Part shown: in pieces, positions 15,316 through 24,744 of the stretch
Layout: each line of letters opens with the position of its first letter
Position numbering within the stretch: the stretch's first letter is position 1
From: Helcococcus kunzii ATCC 51366
GTDB taxonomy: Bacteria > Bacillota > Clostridia > Tissierellales > Peptoniphilaceae
Assembly: GCF_000245755.1 (NCBI RefSeq)
Contig: NZ_JH601088.1
Location: 943,034-1,007,033, forward strand
Direction of reading: 5' to 3'
Length of the DNA stretch: 64,000 bases
Notes under the pieces: model-generated
What the model saw: only the letters and a program-made list of their open reading frames with translations
The model's database searches: none
What the model was told of the DNA's origin: nothing
Translations under genes and position numbers: made by a program

Positions 15316-17232
15316 TTAATATAATTTTGATCCTGCTGGAATATTATTATCCAACATTATTAAGTTAAGTTTTTCTTCTCCGTCGTACTCACAAATTGCA
15401 GATATAATCATACCTTCTGAGTCGATTCCCATCATCTTACGAGGAGGAAGATTACAAATCGCAAGTAGTGTCTTTCCAATTAAGCTCTTTGCGCTGTAAT
15501 ATTCCTTAATACCAGATAAAATAACTCTTTCTTTTTCAGAACCATCATCTAATGTAAATTTCAATAGTTTTTTTGACTTAGGAACTTCTTCGCAGTTTTT
15601 AACTTTTACAACTCTAAAATCAGATTTTGAGAATGTATCAAAATCAACCATATCTTCAAATAATGGCTCTACTTTTACTTTTGAAAAGTCGATTTTTTCT
15701 GTCGTAAGTTTGTCGTAAGTTTTGTAAGTTTCTTTTGACAAATCCTCATTTTCTGCCTTTTCTAAGCCTATTGGCTTCATTGTTGGGAATAATAACACAT
15801 CACGAATTGTAGTTTGATTTGTTAAGAACATTACAAGTCTATCAATTCCCATTCCCATACCACCAGTTGGAGCCATACCAACTTCAATGGCATTTATAAA
15901 GTCGTAGTCAATTAAGTTTGCTTCTTCATCACCAGCTTCTCTTAATCTCATTTGATCTTCAAATCTTTCACTTTGATCTTCAGCGTCATTTAATTCGCTG
16001 TATGCATTTGCAATTTCCTTACCATAAATAAATGCTTCAAATCTTTGAGTCATTGAAGGATTCTCAGGATTTCTCTTTGTTAATGGAGAAATTTCAACTG
16101 GATATTGAGTAACAAAAGTTGGTTGAATAAGCTTATCTTCAACATATTCTTCAAAGAATGCAACAATTATATTTCCTAATTTATCGGTTTCTTTGATTTC
16201 AAGTTTATGTTCTTGTGCTAGTTTCTTAGCTTCTTCAAAATCTGTAATGTTATTGAAATCAATACCTGTTTCTTCTTTTATAGCATCTACCATTGTGATT
16301 CTCTTCCAAGGTGTTGTAAAGTCAATTTCTATACCTTGATAATCCACAGTGTTAGATCCATTTACTTTTTGGTTAACAGAAAGTACTAGATTTTCTGTTA
16401 ATTCCATCATGTCGTTATAATCAGCATAAGCTTCGTATAGTTCAATTGCAGTATATTCTGGATTATGTGTTGCGTCCATACCTTCATTTCTAAACATCCT
16501 GCCCATTTCATAAACTTTATCGAAACCACCAACTATCAATCTCTTTAAGTATAATTCATTTGCAATTCTTAAATACATATCTATATCTAAAGTATTGTGA
16601 TGAGTGACAAATGGTCTAGCTGTCGCACCACCAGCAATTGTATTTAATATAGGTGTTTCTACTTCTAAAAAGTCTCTATTGTCTAAGAATTCTCTAATAG
16701 CTGATAAAATCTTTGTTCTTTTTCTAAATACATCTTTTACTTCTGGATTAACAATTAAATCAACATATCTTTGACGATATCTTAAGTCAACATCTTTTAA
16801 TCCATGGAATTTTTCTGGCAGTATTTGAAGTGATTTTGTCAATAATTGGAATTCTTTAGTTAAAACAGATATTTCACCTGTTTGAGTTTTTATAACTTCT
16901 CCACTAAATGTAGCTATATCACCAGTATCTAAATTTTTTAGTTCTTGATATTTTTCTTCACCTAATGTATCATGTCTATTAAAAATTTGGATTTTTGAAC
17001 TATCATCTTGTAAAACAATAAATCCAATTTTACCAAAAGATCTCTTACCTAAAATCCTACCCGCAACTTTAACTTCTTTTCCTTCAAATTCTTCAAAATT
17101 ACTTACAATATCAATCGCTTTAGTATCAACATCTACTTTTTCAATTAAATGTGGATTTTTACCTTCATTTTTTAATTGTGTTAATTTATCTCTTTTTATT
17201 TGAAGCATTTCATTGATATTTAATTCTGCCAT
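15316..17232 (-). CDS. lysS: Lysyl-tRNA synthetase, class II, with fused tRNA-binding domain
   Basis: 638 aa; charges tRNA-Lys. An OB-fold anticodon-binding domain (~50-150) is followed by the class II catalytic core (~170-485): motif 2 around [20 protein letters not shown] and motif 3 in [13 protein letters not shown], ending [10 protein letters not shown]. The normal enzyme stops about there (~490 aa). Here a linker and a ~110-residue Trbp111/EMAP-II-like domain, as in MetRS C-termini, are added. The last 154 residues appear to come from the integrated element (see 15776-15789). The host's own version of this end is stranded at 3366-3821. Third gene after a phosphoesterase and greA. Confidence 0.95.
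   Translation of the reverse strand: MAELNINEMLQIKRDKLTQLKNEGKNPHLIEKVDVDTKAIDIVSNFEEFEGKEVKVAGRILGKRSFGKIGFIVLQDDSSKIQIFNRHDTLGEEKYQELKNLDTGDIATFSGEVIKTQTGEISVLTKEFQLLTKSLQILPEKFHGLKDVDLRYRQRYVDLIVNPEVKDVFRKRTKILSAIREFLDNRDFLEVETPILNTIAGGATARPFVTHHNTLDIDMYLRIANELYLKRLIVGGFDKVYEMGRMFRNEGMDATHNPEYTAIELYEAYADYNDMMELTENLVLSVNQKVNGSNTVDYQGIEIDFTTPWKRITMVDAIKEETGIDFNNITDFEEAKKLAQEHKLEIKETDKLGNIIVAFFEEYVEDKLIQPTFVTQYPVEISPLTKRNPENPSMTQRFEAFIYGKEIANAYSELNDAEDQSERFEDQMRLREAGDEEANLIDYDFINAIEVGMAPTGGMGMGIDRLVMFLTNQTTIRDVLLFPTMKPIGLEKAENEDLSKETYKTYDKLTTEKIDFSKVKVEPLFEDMVDFDTFSKSDFRVVKVKNCEEVPKSKKLLKFTLDDGSEKERVILSGIKEYYSAKSLIGKTLLAICNLPPRKMMGIDSEGMIISAICEYDGEEKLNLIMLDNNIPAGSKLY
15701..15733. other. Right integrase-binding repeats, embedded in the lysS linker
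   Basis: GTCGTAAGTTT occurs at 15701-15711 and 15712-15722, with a degenerate third unit to 15733 (11-bp period). The motif matches the GTCGTAA repeats beside the integrase gene (3938-3969). Here it is coding, giving the linker [16 protein letters not shown]. The stranded lysS copy has a different linker without these repeats. Confidence 0.65.
15776..15789. other. Candidate attachment-site core, right end
   Basis: TTCATTGTTGGGAA, identical to 3808-3821 and encoding FPTMK at the end of the catalytic core. The mobile element would span from here to 3821, about 12 kb. Confidence 0.65.
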
Positions 17233-17238
17233 TTTAAC

Positions 17239-17718
17239 CTACCTAATTATTTTTTCTATTTTATATTGTAATTTGTTAATTCTTGTTTTTACCTCAACTA
17301 TTTGACCTTCTTTTGCATTTAATAAGGCTTTACCAAGTGGAGATTCATTTGAAATTTTATTTTCGTTAATATCAGCTTCTATAGTACCAACAATTTTTAA
17401 AGTCATATCTTTACCTTTATTTATATTATGTACTTGAACTGTATCTCCAATGGAAACAATTTTACCATTACCTTTATTATTTTCTTTAATTATTTCTACA
17501 TTTTTTAATTGTAATTCTAATTCAGAAATTTTAGCTTCAACTTTAGCTTGTTCTTCTTTAGCTTCATCATATTCTGCATTTTCAGATAAGTCACCAAATC
17601 CTCTAGCAATTTTAATTTTTTCTGAAACTTCACCACGTTTAACTGTGATTAAATATTCTAATTCATCTTGTAATTTTTGGTAACCATCTTGTGTTAGTAA
17701 TACTTTTCCGTTTGTCAT
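17239..17718 (-). CDS. greA: Transcription elongation factor GreA
   Basis: 159 aa, the usual length. The N-terminal coiled coil carries the family stretch TQDGYQKLQDELEYL and GDLSENAEYDEAKEEQ, whose acidic tip enters the polymerase secondary channel to trigger cleavage of backtracked RNA. The C-terminal FKBP-like domain ends NKISNESPLGKALLNAKEGQ. Six bases upstream of lysS, an ancient greA-lysS pairing. Confidence 0.95.
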   Translation of the reverse strand: MTNGKVLLTQDGYQKLQDELEYLITVKRGEVSEKIKIARGFGDLSENAEYDEAKEEQAKVEAKISELELQLKNVEIIKENNKGNGKIVSIGDTVQVHNINKGKDMTLKIVGTIEADINENKISNESPLGKALLNAKEGQIVEVKTRINKLQYKIEKIIR

Positions 17719-17728
17719 ATTTCCCCTC

Positions 17729-18421
17729 TTATTTTAGTGCAACAGGCTTAAAATCAATTAAATCGCCTGAAACACAATAATATTCTATATTATTTATTTT
17801 TCCTTGCGGCATATGTTGTGCCGCAACGCCATGTATATGTCCATATACTACTTTTTTTATATTGTATTTCTTGAAAATTCCTTCAAATTCATTTGGTTTT
17901 AGTTTTTTATCAAATGGAGGATAATGAAGTATTGCAATAATCTCATCATACTCTTTATAAGTCTTTAATCCTGATGAAATAGATAATTCTAATCTGTTTA
18001 ATTCTCTTAGAAATATTTTTTCATCATCATCTGAAAAATTTGAACTATCTCTACTTTCCCATCCTCTTGTACCTACAATTAATGTATTGTCAAAAAGATA
18101 AGAATTATTTTGTAAAAAATTAATGGTTTTATAATTTAGTTCATTTAATTTTTTTAAGGAAGTCCACCAATAATCGTGATTTCCTTTTAAAATGATCTTT
18201 TTACCATTTAATTTATCTATCCTATCTAAATCTAATACTGCATCCTCTAACTTCATAGCCCATGATATATCTCCTGGTATCAAAACTAAGTCATCTGGAG
18301 AAACGATATCGTTCCAATTACCAAATATCTTTTCTTCATAATTATCCCAGTTTCCACCAAAAACAGACATATCTTTTTCTTTTGTGATATCTAAATGTAA
18401 ATCGGCTATCGCATAAATCAT
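17729..18421 (-). CDS. Metallophosphoesterase (calcineurin-like)
   Basis: 230 aa from ATG 18421; AGGAG sits five bases upstream, whereas the frame to 18445 lacks a site. Metal-binding motifs are in order: DLHLD, GNWDNYEEKIFGNW, PGDISWAM, LKGNHDYWW, LHYPPFD and GHIHG. Dinuclear-metal phosphatase; the substrate is unknown. First gene of the operon with greA and lysS. Confidence 0.85.
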   Translation of the reverse strand: MIYAIADLHLDITKEKDMSVFGGNWDNYEEKIFGNWNDIVSPDDLVLIPGDISWAMKLEDAVLDLDRIDKLNGKKIILKGNHDYWWTSLKKLNELNYKTINFLQNNSYLFDNTLIVGTRGWESRDSSNFSDDDEKIFLRELNRLELSISSGLKTYKEYDEIIAILHYPPFDKKLKPNEFEGIFKKYNIKKVVYGHIHGVAAQHMPQGKINNIEYYCVSGDLIDFKPVALK

Positions 18422-18456
18422 CATTTCTCCTAAATTTATACGCAATAATGATATAT

Positions 18457-18494
18457 AAGGACCTAATTTAATCCTGGAATTAAATCAGGTCCTT
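18457..18494 (-). terminator. Terminator after the YdbC-like gene
   Basis: AAGGACCT..ATTTAAT pairs with ATTAAAT..AGGTCCTT and is followed by ATAT on the minus strand. It separates the YdbC-like gene from the phosphoesterase-greA-lysS operon. The T-run is weak. Confidence 0.6.
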
Positions 18495-18519
18495 ATATAA
18501 TTTAATATTTATATATAAA

Positions 18520-18747
18520 TTAATTATTTTCAAATTCGTCTATTAATATTTCTTTTAATACTTTTGCTTCTTCTTCAGTGAAAGTAATGCCTTTACTCAT
18601 TCTTGTATGGTCTTCGTTCCATTCTCTTAAATCATATTTTGCATCTCTTTCATTCCAAGAAACAAGATTCAATTCTTTTCTCCAACCTTTAGCATTAGTT
18701 GACAATACGCCTAGGTTTTCAACTATTTCAAATTTTAATTCTGCCAT
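18520..18747 (-). CDS. YdbC/PC4-like single-strand nucleic-acid binding protein
   Basis: 75 aa with GWRKELNLVSWNERDAKYDL and a C-terminal helix TFTEEEAKVLKEILIDEF, the pattern of bacterial YdbC proteins related to the eukaryotic transcription coactivator PC4. These bind single-stranded DNA as dimers. GGGGGAGATT precedes the ATG. Single-gene unit with its own terminator, upstream region facing recX. Confidence 0.8.
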   Translation of the reverse strand: MAELKFEIVENLGVLSTNAKGWRKELNLVSWNERDAKYDLREWNEDHTRMSKGITFTEEEAKVLKEILIDEFENN

Positions 18748-18914
18748 AATCTCCCCCTATACTTGCAATAGGATAACATTTTTTAAAATAAATGTCAAAT
18801 AATTATGTAAATTTTAAGCATTATAAGAGTTTTTAAATATTTATGTTTTGACTTTTCCCCATATTAAATATATTCTTTTAAATAAGACCATTAATTATAT
18901 GTCGAGGAGTTAAA

Positions 18915-19517
18915 ATGCAAATTACAAAAATATCATATGATGAACAAAGATCACTTTTTAATATACAATTGGATACTGATGAAAAATTTAATATATCATA
19001 TGAAATATATGAGAAGTTCGCCTTAAAAACAGATCAAATTTTAGATGTTGAGTTATATAATATACTTGAGAAAGAAAATGATTATCAAAATGCAAAAAAA
19101 GTAGCGGAAAATTATCTTAATTATAAAAGTAGAACTACTCATGAATTAATTAATAAACTAAAATCCGTTACAAAAAATGAAAAATCTATTAATAAAGTTA
19201 TTGAATATTATAAAAGACTGGATATATTAAATGATAAGAGATATGCTGAAGAATTTATAAAAGTATATTTAACAATGAAAAATGAAAGTATGACTAAAAC
19301 AAAGTATAAGCTAATGCAAAAAGGAATAAGCGCAAAAATGATTGACTCCATTTTGGAAGGATATGATAGAGAAATTGAGTATGAGAATATAAAAATAATT
19401 TTCGAAAAGAAATATAAAAATAAGGATTTATCTGACTTTAAGGAAAAACAAAAAGCATTTAGATACTTATCTTCACGTGGATTTCAATATGATGCAATTA
19501 AAAGGATATTAGGATAA
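18915..19517 (+). CDS. recX: RecX-type regulator of RecA
   Basis: 200 aa. A region of repeated three-helix motifs (ENYLNYKSRTTHELINKL, YAEEFIKVYLTMKNESMTKT) and the C-terminal FRYLSSRGFQYDAIKRIL are typical of RecX, which binds in the groove of RecA filaments and limits recombination. GAGGAGTTAAA precedes the ATG. The next gene starts immediately after its stop (TAAATG). Confidence 0.85.
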   Translation: MQITKISYDEQRSLFNIQLDTDEKFNISYEIYEKFALKTDQILDVELYNILEKENDYQNAKKVAENYLNYKSRTTHELINKLKSVTKNEKSINKVIEYYKRLDILNDKRYAEEFIKVYLTMKNESMTKTKYKLMQKGISAKMIDSILEGYDREIEYENIKIIFEKKYKNKDLSDFKEKQKAFRYLSSRGFQYDAIKRILG

Positions 19518-19775
19518 ATGAAAGCTTATGTTTATATATTAAGATGTGCTGATGACACCTATTACACTGGCTATACAGTAGATCTTGAGAAGAGATTAAA
19601 AATGCATAATGAAAATAAAGCCTCTAAATATACTAGAGGTAGAACACCTGTAAAATACGTGTTTACACATGAATGTAAAGATAAAAGTCAAGCACTAAAA
19701 TTAGAATGTAAAATAAAAAAATTTACTAAAACAAAAAAAGAAAAACTTATTCAAGGCAAAATTAGCCTTGATTAA
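19518..19775 (+). CDS. GIY-YIG nuclease domain protein (YhbQ/YazA-like)
   Basis: 85 aa, a minimal GIY-YIG domain: VYILRCADDTYYTGYT supplies the two signature strands, LEKRLKMHN the catalytic Arg, and the C-terminal LKLECKIKKFTKTKKEKLI the conserved Glu. Stand-alone members cut or bind unusual DNA structures; the exact role is unknown. Translated together with recX, fitting a DNA-repair unit. Confidence 0.85.
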   Translation: MKAYVYILRCADDTYYTGYTVDLEKRLKMHNENKASKYTRGRTPVKYVFTHECKDKSQALKLECKIKKFTKTKKEKLIQGKISLD

Positions 19776-19786
19776 GTTTTTAATCT
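19753..19786. terminator. Bidirectional terminator between convergent genes
   Basis: CAAGGC / GCCTTG around AAAATTA, followed by TTTTT on the plus strand and a T-rich stretch on the minus strand. It overlaps the last codons of the GIY-YIG gene and faces the end of thiN. Confidence 0.65.
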
Positions 19787-20415
19787 TTTGAAAGGATAAC
19801 AAAAACATTACCTTCTAATATTTCAATTTTTGCAGTTTTATCTGATACAAATTCATTAGAGATTGTTAGTGAATCTCCAAATTTTAAATAGTGATTGTGT
19901 AGTTCCCATTTTACACCTAATAAATTAATAATAGTATCGTCATTAGTTGGCAAAATTGAAACGTTGTTGTAAATCCCATTATTTACTATTTTTTCATCTC
20001 TATCTAAATAATAAATATAATTATGATCGTCAATTAAAACAATTTTTCTATCAATATTTGTATAGTTTTTTAATAAATTTATATTTGATAATGTGTGATC
20101 CATCCTTGTGCCTATTGCTCCAAATACATAAATCTCATCATAAAGATTTTCTTTAGCATATATAAAAGACAACTCAAGATCTGTGTAGTCTTTATCTCGG
20201 TTAAATGTTAAGACTTCAATGTTTTTATCTTTTATAAACCTTATTGAATCAGAGCTTGCAGAATCAAAGTCCCCTATCGCAATATCTATTTCAATATCAT
20301 GTTTACGAGCAAAATCTACACCTCTATCAACACATATTATGTCATATTCAGTAATATCATTTATAATATTTAATCCGGAAATATTTCCACCACCAAATAT
20401 AATTACTTTTTTCAT
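19780..20415 (-). CDS. thiN: Thiamine diphosphokinase
   Basis: 211 aa. Transfers pyrophosphate from ATP to thiamine. IGDFDSAS, FNRDKDYTDLELSFIYA and GAIGTRMDHTLSNINLL are the metal- and substrate-binding motifs of the family. Start overlaps the rpe stop. Last gene of the rsmB-stp-prkC-rsgA-rpe-thiN operon, an order shared by many Bacillota. Confidence 0.92.
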   Translation of the reverse strand: MKKVIIFGGGNISGLNIINDITEYDIICVDRGVDFARKHDIEIDIAIGDFDSASSDSIRFIKDKNIEVLTFNRDKDYTDLELSFIYAKENLYDEIYVFGAIGTRMDHTLSNINLLKNYTNIDRKIVLIDDHNYIYYLDRDEKIVNNGIYNNVSILPTNDDTIINLLGVKWELHNHYLKFGDSLTISNEFVSDKTAKIEILEGNVFVILSKD

Positions 20416-21071
20416 TATTCACCTATTATTTTATAAAATTCTTCAGTATTGTTTATTATACCTTTTTCATTAAATATTGCTGATCCTGCTACTATTAGTT
20501 CTACTCCAGCATCTGCTACTTCTTTTACATTATGAGTCTTTATACCACCATCAATTTCTAAAATAATATCTCTACCAGATTGGTCTATCATCTCTCTCAC
20601 TACTTTAACTTTATCCATAATTTGTGGAATAAATGCCTGACCACCAAATCCCGGTACAACTGACATAATTAAAATTAAATCTATATCTTGAATTAAATAT
20701 TTTAAGATATCCACATCTGTATGAGTATTTAATACAATACCAGCTTTAATACCTTTTGATTTTATCTGAGATACAACTCTATTTGGATGTATTGTTGTTT
20801 CAGGATGAAATGAAATAATATCAGCCCCCGCATCAACAAATGAATCAATATAGTTTTCTGGTTTATTAACCATTAAATGCACATCAAAAATAAAATCTGT
20901 TTTTTTTCTTAGATTTTTTATAATACCTGGTCCAAAAGAAATATTTGGAACATAATTTCCATCCATTATATCTAAATGTAAATATTTTACCTTAGTTTGT
21001 CTTAATTCATTCATTTGTTTTTCTATATTATAAAAATCCGCTGATAACAGTGATGGTGCGATCTCTCTCAT
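20415..21071 (-). CDS. rpe: Ribulose-phosphate 3-epimerase
   Basis: 218 aa TIM barrel interconverting ribulose-5- and xylulose-5-phosphate. APSLLSADF, YLHLDIMDGNYVPNISFGP, DVHLMV, MSVVPGFGGQAF and EIDGGIKTHN carry the metal-binding His/Asp and phosphate-binding residues. Overlaps rsgA and thiN by one base each. Confidence 0.95.
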   Translation of the reverse strand: MREIAPSLLSADFYNIEKQMNELRQTKVKYLHLDIMDGNYVPNISFGPGIIKNLRKKTDFIFDVHLMVNKPENYIDSFVDAGADIISFHPETTIHPNRVVSQIKSKGIKAGIVLNTHTDVDILKYLIQDIDLILIMSVVPGFGGQAFIPQIMDKVKVVREMIDQSGRDIILEIDGGIKTHNVKEVADAGVELIVAGSAIFNEKGIINNTEEFYKIIGE

Positions 21072-21949
21072 TAATATTTCCTTTCTCTTTTTAATTCATT
21101 ATAGATATATATATAATTGTAGTATCTTGATTTACTAATCTCTCCCTTTTCAAGAGCATCCTTTACTGCACATTTCGGCTCATTGATATGGTCACAATTG
21201 TTGAATTTACACATTTTTTGATAAATCAAAAATTCATCAAAATATTGTTTCAATAATTTTTCATCTTTAATAAAGCTTAAGTCTAAAGAACTAAAACCTG
21301 GTGTATCAAAAATAAAAGTGTTTTTATCTATCTCAAATAATTCAGTATGTCTTGTAGTATGTTTACCTCTAGAAGTTTTTTTACTAATATTTCCAGTTTC
21401 AACATCAAAACTATCATGTAGTAGATTAAGTAATGTAGACTTACCCACACCAGATGGACCAGCAAATGAAGAAATTTTATCTTTCATTATAGCTTTAAGC
21501 TCATCTATGCCAATATTTTCTTCAGCACTTGTAAAAATATATCTATATTTAGTTTTATCATAAATATTTTTAAACTCTTGTATTTCACTTTCAGAAGCAA
21601 GTTCAATCTTATTAATTATAAGATTTACTTCTATACCAAAGTGCTCTAACATAATCAAATACTTATCAAAAGTTGTATAATTAATTTTAGGATTAACTAG
21701 ACTGTGTACTAAAAGTATTTGATCTATATTGGCGATTGGAGGTCTTACTAAAGAATTTTTTCTCTCCAAAACATTTTCAATATATGCTGTGCCATCTTGT
21801 AAAATGTTAATCTCTACTTTATCTCCTACTATTGGCTTAATATTTTTCTCTCTAAATAAACCTCTTGCTTTAGCTTGATAAACTATCTCATCAGAAATAA
21901 CATAATACAAATCTTTTTGTGATTTTGTGATGATACCTTTTTTATTCAT
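21071..21949 (-). CDS. rsgA: Ribosome small subunit GTPase RsgA
   Basis: 292 aa. Assists late 30S maturation. An N-terminal OB fold is followed by a circularly permuted GTPase: NKIEL (G4) comes before GPSGVGKSTLLNLL (G1) and DTPGFSSLD (G3). The C-terminal zinc site is CKFNNCDHINEPKC. Follows prkC with an 8-base overlap. Confidence 0.95.
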   Translation of the reverse strand: MNKKGIITKSQKDLYYVISDEIVYQAKARGLFREKNIKPIVGDKVEINILQDGTAYIENVLERKNSLVRPPIANIDQILLVHSLVNPKINYTTFDKYLIMLEHFGIEVNLIINKIELASESEIQEFKNIYDKTKYRYIFTSAEENIGIDELKAIMKDKISSFAGPSGVGKSTLLNLLHDSFDVETGNISKKTSRGKHTTRHTELFEIDKNTFIFDTPGFSSLDLSFIKDEKLLKQYFDEFLIYQKMCKFNNCDHINEPKCAVKDALEKGEISKSRYYNYIYIYNELKRERKY

Positions 21950-23978
21950 AATTTACATCCGCTTTTTTTCCATCATATAGGACTTCAAATTTTGCATTTG
22001 GTAGAGCTGTTACATTAACTTGGATCTTTCCATTTGCATCAGCGTCTTTCACACTAACATTTTTATCATAAATTACTTTATTATTTTTTGTATCATTTAT
22101 CTTAACATTGAAAGTGACTTTTTTAAGATTTTTAGGCACGGTCAAATTGAAAAGATATGATTTCATCTTAGGATCTGTGGCTGTTTCTTGGCCAGCATCC
22201 GGGTTTGTTTCTTGAGTAGTATCCGTTTCATTTGGCGTTTCTTTATCCGTCTCTGTTTCTTTAGGAGTTTCAGGAATGGTTTCTTTTGGTCCTAAACTTA
22301 TTGTTATTTGAATTGTAGTACCTTTTGAAACCTGTTCACCTGGTTCAATTGATTGTTTAATTACATCATTTTCAAACTCTGAATTGCTATATTCTTGTTT
22401 TACTTCTCCAGGTATTAATCCTGCATCTCTTATTGTTTGTAGAGCAATACTTTGACTTAGACCAATTAAATTTGGTACATCAACAAGTACTTCACCCTGT
22501 CCTTTACTCAATACAATATCAATTTTTGAACCTTTATCTACATATTCCCCTTCTTTTGGAATTTGCTTAATAATTTGGTTTTCTGGTTCTTTTGAATCCT
22601 CATAAGAAGTTTGTCCAATTTCTAAACCATATTGCTTAATAATATTTTGAATATTATCTAGATCAAATCCTACAATATTTGGCACTTTAACCATTTCTTT
22701 ACCTTTACTAATGGTTAACTCTATTAAGTCACCTTTATCAGCTATTCTATTAGGCTTAATAGATTGATCTACCACATATCCTTCAATAATATTTGGATCA
22801 AATACTCTTTCTTTTATACTAACTCTAAAACCATATTCTTTTAATAATTTTATAGCTGCTTCCTCAGTTACATCAATGACACTAGGTACATTTACCCCCA
22901 TTTCATCTTGTGTTTCTTCCGGGAAAATCTTACTATATGTTTCCTTAAGAACAAAAAACAATAATAAACTCAAAACAAGAATAGCTAAAATCATGAAAAA
23001 TTTCTTGTTATTCTTTTTATTTTCTTTTTCTTCAACTTTATCTTGTTTTTTTGATTTATAAACTACCGCATGTTTCGCAGTATCTTTTTCTTCTTTTTTA
23101 TCAGGAATAGTATTGATTAATACCGTTTGATCCTTGTCTAATATTTTATTTCCAGTACTTATTCTATTTAGATCAATAATTAAATTGCTTGCAGTTTTAT
23201 ATCTATCATTTGGATTTTTTTCAAGTAATTTATTTATAACAAATGCTAAATCCTCAGAAATATTTTTATTGATAGAAGAAACTACTTCTGGAGCATCTTG
23301 AATATGCTTTACAGCTATACTAACTGGGCTGTCTCCATCAAATGGCACCTTTCCTGTTGCCATTTCATAAAGTACTACCCCTAAAGAATACAAATCAGAT
23401 CTTGCATCAATAGTTTGCCCCTTTGCTTGTTCAGGAGAAATATAATGCACAGTCCCTAAAATGGATGATGTATAGGTTAAAGTCGCATCTGTTACCACTC
23501 TAGCAATTCCAAAATCAGCTACTTTCAATTTTCCATCTTTATGTAAAAGTATATTAGCTGGTTTAATATCTCTATGAACAAGTCCATTTAAATGAGCTGT
23601 TTGTAAAGCTTTAGAAATTTGTAAAGCATAATTTATTATTGTTTTTTCATCTAAAGGCGCCTTTTCATTTATAATTTCTTTAAGAGTTGGCCCCTTAATT
23701 TTTTCCATAACAATATAATCAACAGATTTTCCGTTGATTTGTGTTGTTGCTATATCAAAAATTTGCACAATATTTTCATCGGTCAGTGATGCGGAAGCTT
23801 TTGCTTCATCTTTCAATCTATCAAAAAACTTTTCATCTTCCGCAAAACTTTCTTTTAAGATTTTTATAGCTACTTCTCTGTTTAATAAAGTATCATAACC
23901 ATCGTAAACAATAGCCATACCACCAGTACCGATAATATTATTTATTCTATATCTCTTATTTAATAACTTACCATTCAT
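21942..23978 (-). CDS. prkC: Membrane Ser/Thr kinase with PASTA domains (PrkC/Stk1)
   Basis: 678 aa from ATG 23978 (GAGG six bases upstream; TTG 23990 also in frame). The kinase domain (~1-265) has the glycine loop IGTGGMAIVYDG, HRDIKPANILL, DFGIARV and an activation loop with TLTYTSSILGT. One membrane helix (KKFFMILAILVLSLLLFFVL, ~325) leads to three extracellular PASTA domains that sense muropeptides/lipid II. A Thr/Glu-rich linker (PKETETDKETPNETDTTQ) and a ~75-residue extra C-terminal beta domain follow. Overlaps its phosphatase stp, the standard kinase-phosphatase pair. Confidence 0.95.
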   Translation of the reverse strand: MNGKLLNKRYRINNIIGTGGMAIVYDGYDTLLNREVAIKILKESFAEDEKFFDRLKDEAKASASLTDENIVQIFDIATTQINGKSVDYIVMEKIKGPTLKEIINEKAPLDEKTIINYALQISKALQTAHLNGLVHRDIKPANILLHKDGKLKVADFGIARVVTDATLTYTSSILGTVHYISPEQAKGQTIDARSDLYSLGVVLYEMATGKVPFDGDSPVSIAVKHIQDAPEVVSSINKNISEDLAFVINKLLEKNPNDRYKTASNLIIDLNRISTGNKILDKDQTVLINTIPDKKEEKDTAKHAVVYKSKKQDKVEEKENKKNNKKFFMILAILVLSLLLFFVLKETYSKIFPEETQDEMGVNVPSVIDVTEEAAIKLLKEYGFRVSIKERVFDPNIIEGYVVDQSIKPNRIADKGDLIELTISKGKEMVKVPNIVGFDLDNIQNIIKQYGLEIGQTSYEDSKEPENQIIKQIPKEGEYVDKGSKIDIVLSKGQGEVLVDVPNLIGLSQSIALQTIRDAGLIPGEVKQEYSNSEFENDVIKQSIEPGEQVSKGTTIQITISLGPKETIPETPKETETDKETPNETDTTQETNPDAGQETATDPKMKSYLFNLTVPKNLKKVTFNVKINDTKNNKVIYDKNVSVKDADANGKIQVNVTALPNAKFEVLYDGKKADVNYE

Positions 23979-24699
23979 TTTGTTCCTCAAATTTAACTAA
24001 AGTAATTGTTATATTATCATATCCGCCTGTCGCATTAGCCATATATTGAAGTATTTCACATGTTTCTTGCAATCCGTACTCATTTTTTACAACATTAAAA
24101 ATTTCATGATCTTCAATTAAATCGGTTAATCCATCAGTATTTAATAGTACATAATCATTGTTTTTTAATTCTAATTTATTTAAATCAATTTTATATCTCA
24201 CCGAAGTACCTAATGCACTCGTAATCTGATTTCTTGGATAAAATATAGCATCTTCCTCACTAATAGCTCCTATATCAAGTAATTCTTGTACATAGGAGTG
24301 ATCTTTTGTAATTTGTTTTAATACATTATTTGAAAATAGATAAATTCTACTATCTCCAACATTTGCATAGTATAAAATATTATCAACAATTAATGCTATG
24401 ACTATTGTAGTACCCATCCCTGCATCATCCGGATTATTTTTTGATCTATTTAATATCTCTTCGTTTGCTTTTCTTGTAGCATCAATTATTAAATCAAATA
24501 TTTCATCCTTGTTAAAATTGTCTTTTATATAATCCCTAACAATCTTAACAGCCATATGAGATGCAATCTCTCCTGAGTTATGACCACCAATGCCATCAGC
24601 GACGATAAAAAGGCTAAAATTATCCTCTATTAAATTGATAAAATTATCTTCATTTTTTTCACGAATTTTACCCGTATCGGTTGTTGTGTAATGTTTCAT
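23968..24699 (-). CDS. stp: PP2C-type Ser/Thr phosphatase, partner of PrkC
   Basis: 243 aa. Metal-binding aspartates in REKNEDNF, VADGIGGHNSGE, YANVGDSR and NTDGLTDLIE, and the last at YDNITIT. Removes phosphates placed by the PASTA kinase. The end of its frame overlaps the kinase start. Confidence 0.95.
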   Translation of the reverse strand: MKHYTTTDTGKIREKNEDNFINLIEDNFSLFIVADGIGGHNSGEIASHMAVKIVRDYIKDNFNKDEIFDLIIDATRKANEEILNRSKNNPDDAGMGTTIVIALIVDNILYYANVGDSRIYLFSNNVLKQITKDHSYVQELLDIGAISEEDAIFYPRNQITSALGTSVRYKIDLNKLELKNNDYVLLNTDGLTDLIEDHEIFNVVKNEYGLQETCEILQYMANATGGYDNITITLVKFEEQNEW

Positions 24700-24744
24700 A
24701 GATACCTACTTAGTTTTGAATGTGTTTTCATTATACCATAGTGT

